Assembly (NCBI GenBank): GCA_964615375.1
Contig: CAZTOW010000010.1
Coordinates: 124,001-188,000 of the forward strand
DNA from: CAZKWG01 sp964615375
GTDB lineage: Bacteria; Myxococcota_A; UBA796; CAZKWG01
Reading direction: 5' to 3'
DNA: 64,000 nt
The notes below the pieces were generated by a model. It was not told the DNA's origin and did not search any database. It saw nothing but the letters and a program-made list of their open reading frames with translations. Positions 63,607 through 64,000 of this stretch are shown piece by piece; position 1 is the stretch's first letter; each line of letters starts with the position of its first letter. The translations under genes were made by a program, and so were the position numbers.

Positions 63607-64000
63607 TGCAGCTTCCCGTCCGTCAGGTGGAGGAAGGCGTCCTCCAGGTCCGCCGTCACCGGGGCGAAGGCGACCGGCCTCAAGCCCTGCTGGACCAGGC
63701 TGGCCAGCAGGTCGGCCTCCGCCTCGGCCCCGCCCAGGACCTGCACCACCACCCCGTCGCGCTCCGGCCGCCGCCCCTGCACCGCGGGGTGCTCGGCCAG
63801 GGCCCGCTCCAGCACGTCCAGGGGGGAGAGCGTGCGCACGAAGATGGCGCTCGTCCCTCCGCTCACGCGCTCCACGATCTGGGCGACCGGCCCGAAGGCC
63901 CGCAGCTTCCCCTGCTCGACGATGGCCACCGTGTCGCAGAGCTCGCCGAGCTCCGACAGGATGTGGGAGCTCAGCAGCACCGCCTTGCCCGTGCTCGCCA
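63603..64000 (-). CDS. ABC transporter ATP-binding protein, C-terminal part (cut by window edge)
   Basis: The frame is open to the right edge. The visible part begins at the H-loop region (TGKAVLLSSHILSELGELCDTVAIVEQGKL, containing the switch His), then VAQIVER and a C-terminal regulatory fold. The Walker A, signature and Walker B lie outside the window. The stop overlaps the permease start by four bases (ATGA), and the pair is likely one transporter. Confidence 0.9.
   Translation of the reverse strand, partial: ASTGKAVLLSSHILSELGELCDTVAIVEQGKLRAFGPVAQIVERVSGGTSAIFVRTLSPLDVLERALAEHPAVQGRRPERDGVVVQVLGGAEAEADLLASLVQQGLRPVAFAPVTADLEDAFLHLTDGKLQ

Overview
The window is very GC-rich DNA that is almost entirely coding. 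Serine/threonine kinases, STAND ATPases fused to WD40 propellers, CHAT (caspase-like) proteases, and lipoproteins with Asp/Thr/Ser-rich linkers and FG-GAP repeats together suggest a predatory or social bacterium of the Myxococcota (Polyangia-like) or a relative. That assignment is inference; no rRNA or marker gene is present.

The core is a leftward operon of about 29 kb (48137 down to 19309), with most starts overlapping the preceding stop. It encodes a headless contractile tail, i.e. a contractile injection system (CIS). In transcription order: baseplate J, a tail-protein-I-like wedge protein, eight related fibre-like proteins, sheath, tube, two accessory proteins, a gpD-like hub, a DNA_circ_N-like protein, two small proteins, a gpV-like spike, gp25, a tail-appendage protein, a coiled-coil protein, two paralogous proteins with peptidoglycan-binding-like and jelly-roll regions, a 1207-residue protein ending in a toxin deaminase, and a SMI1/KNR4 immunity protein. 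A CIS tube/LysM protein (58457-59104) lies on the same strand about 10 kb away. No capsid, portal, terminase, integrase or typical T6SS gene was seen. No Afp15-type AAA+ ATPase, clear tape measure or tube terminator was recognised, so parts of the system may lie elsewhere.

Two sides of this operon carry signalling genes. Left (3-18985): the end of a C25/caspase-like protein, a lysin-like protein with four peptidoglycan-binding domains and a CHAP-like domain, an Rpn nuclease, a CHAT-STAND-TM-WD40 protein, a small membrane protein with a Ser/Thr kinase, a second CHAT-STAND-WD40 protein behind an FG-GAP lipoprotein, and a membrane protein. Right (48305-58450): a lipoprotein and an overlapping trio of winged-helix/AAA-like, AAA-like/TM/WD40 and kinase/TM/WD40 proteins. 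The three divergent promoter regions share a palindrome built on CGAGA-N2-TCTCG, which suggests that the CIS and the signalling genes form one regulon.

The working model is inference: envelope or internal signals sensed by the kinases and STAND/WD40 proteins control production, firing or release of a CIS armed with a deaminase, and the CHAT proteases and lysin may couple this to cell death or lysis. The right end (59394-64000) is ordinary genome content: a VapBC pair, ExbD/ExbB, a DUF58 protein and an ABC-2 transporter.
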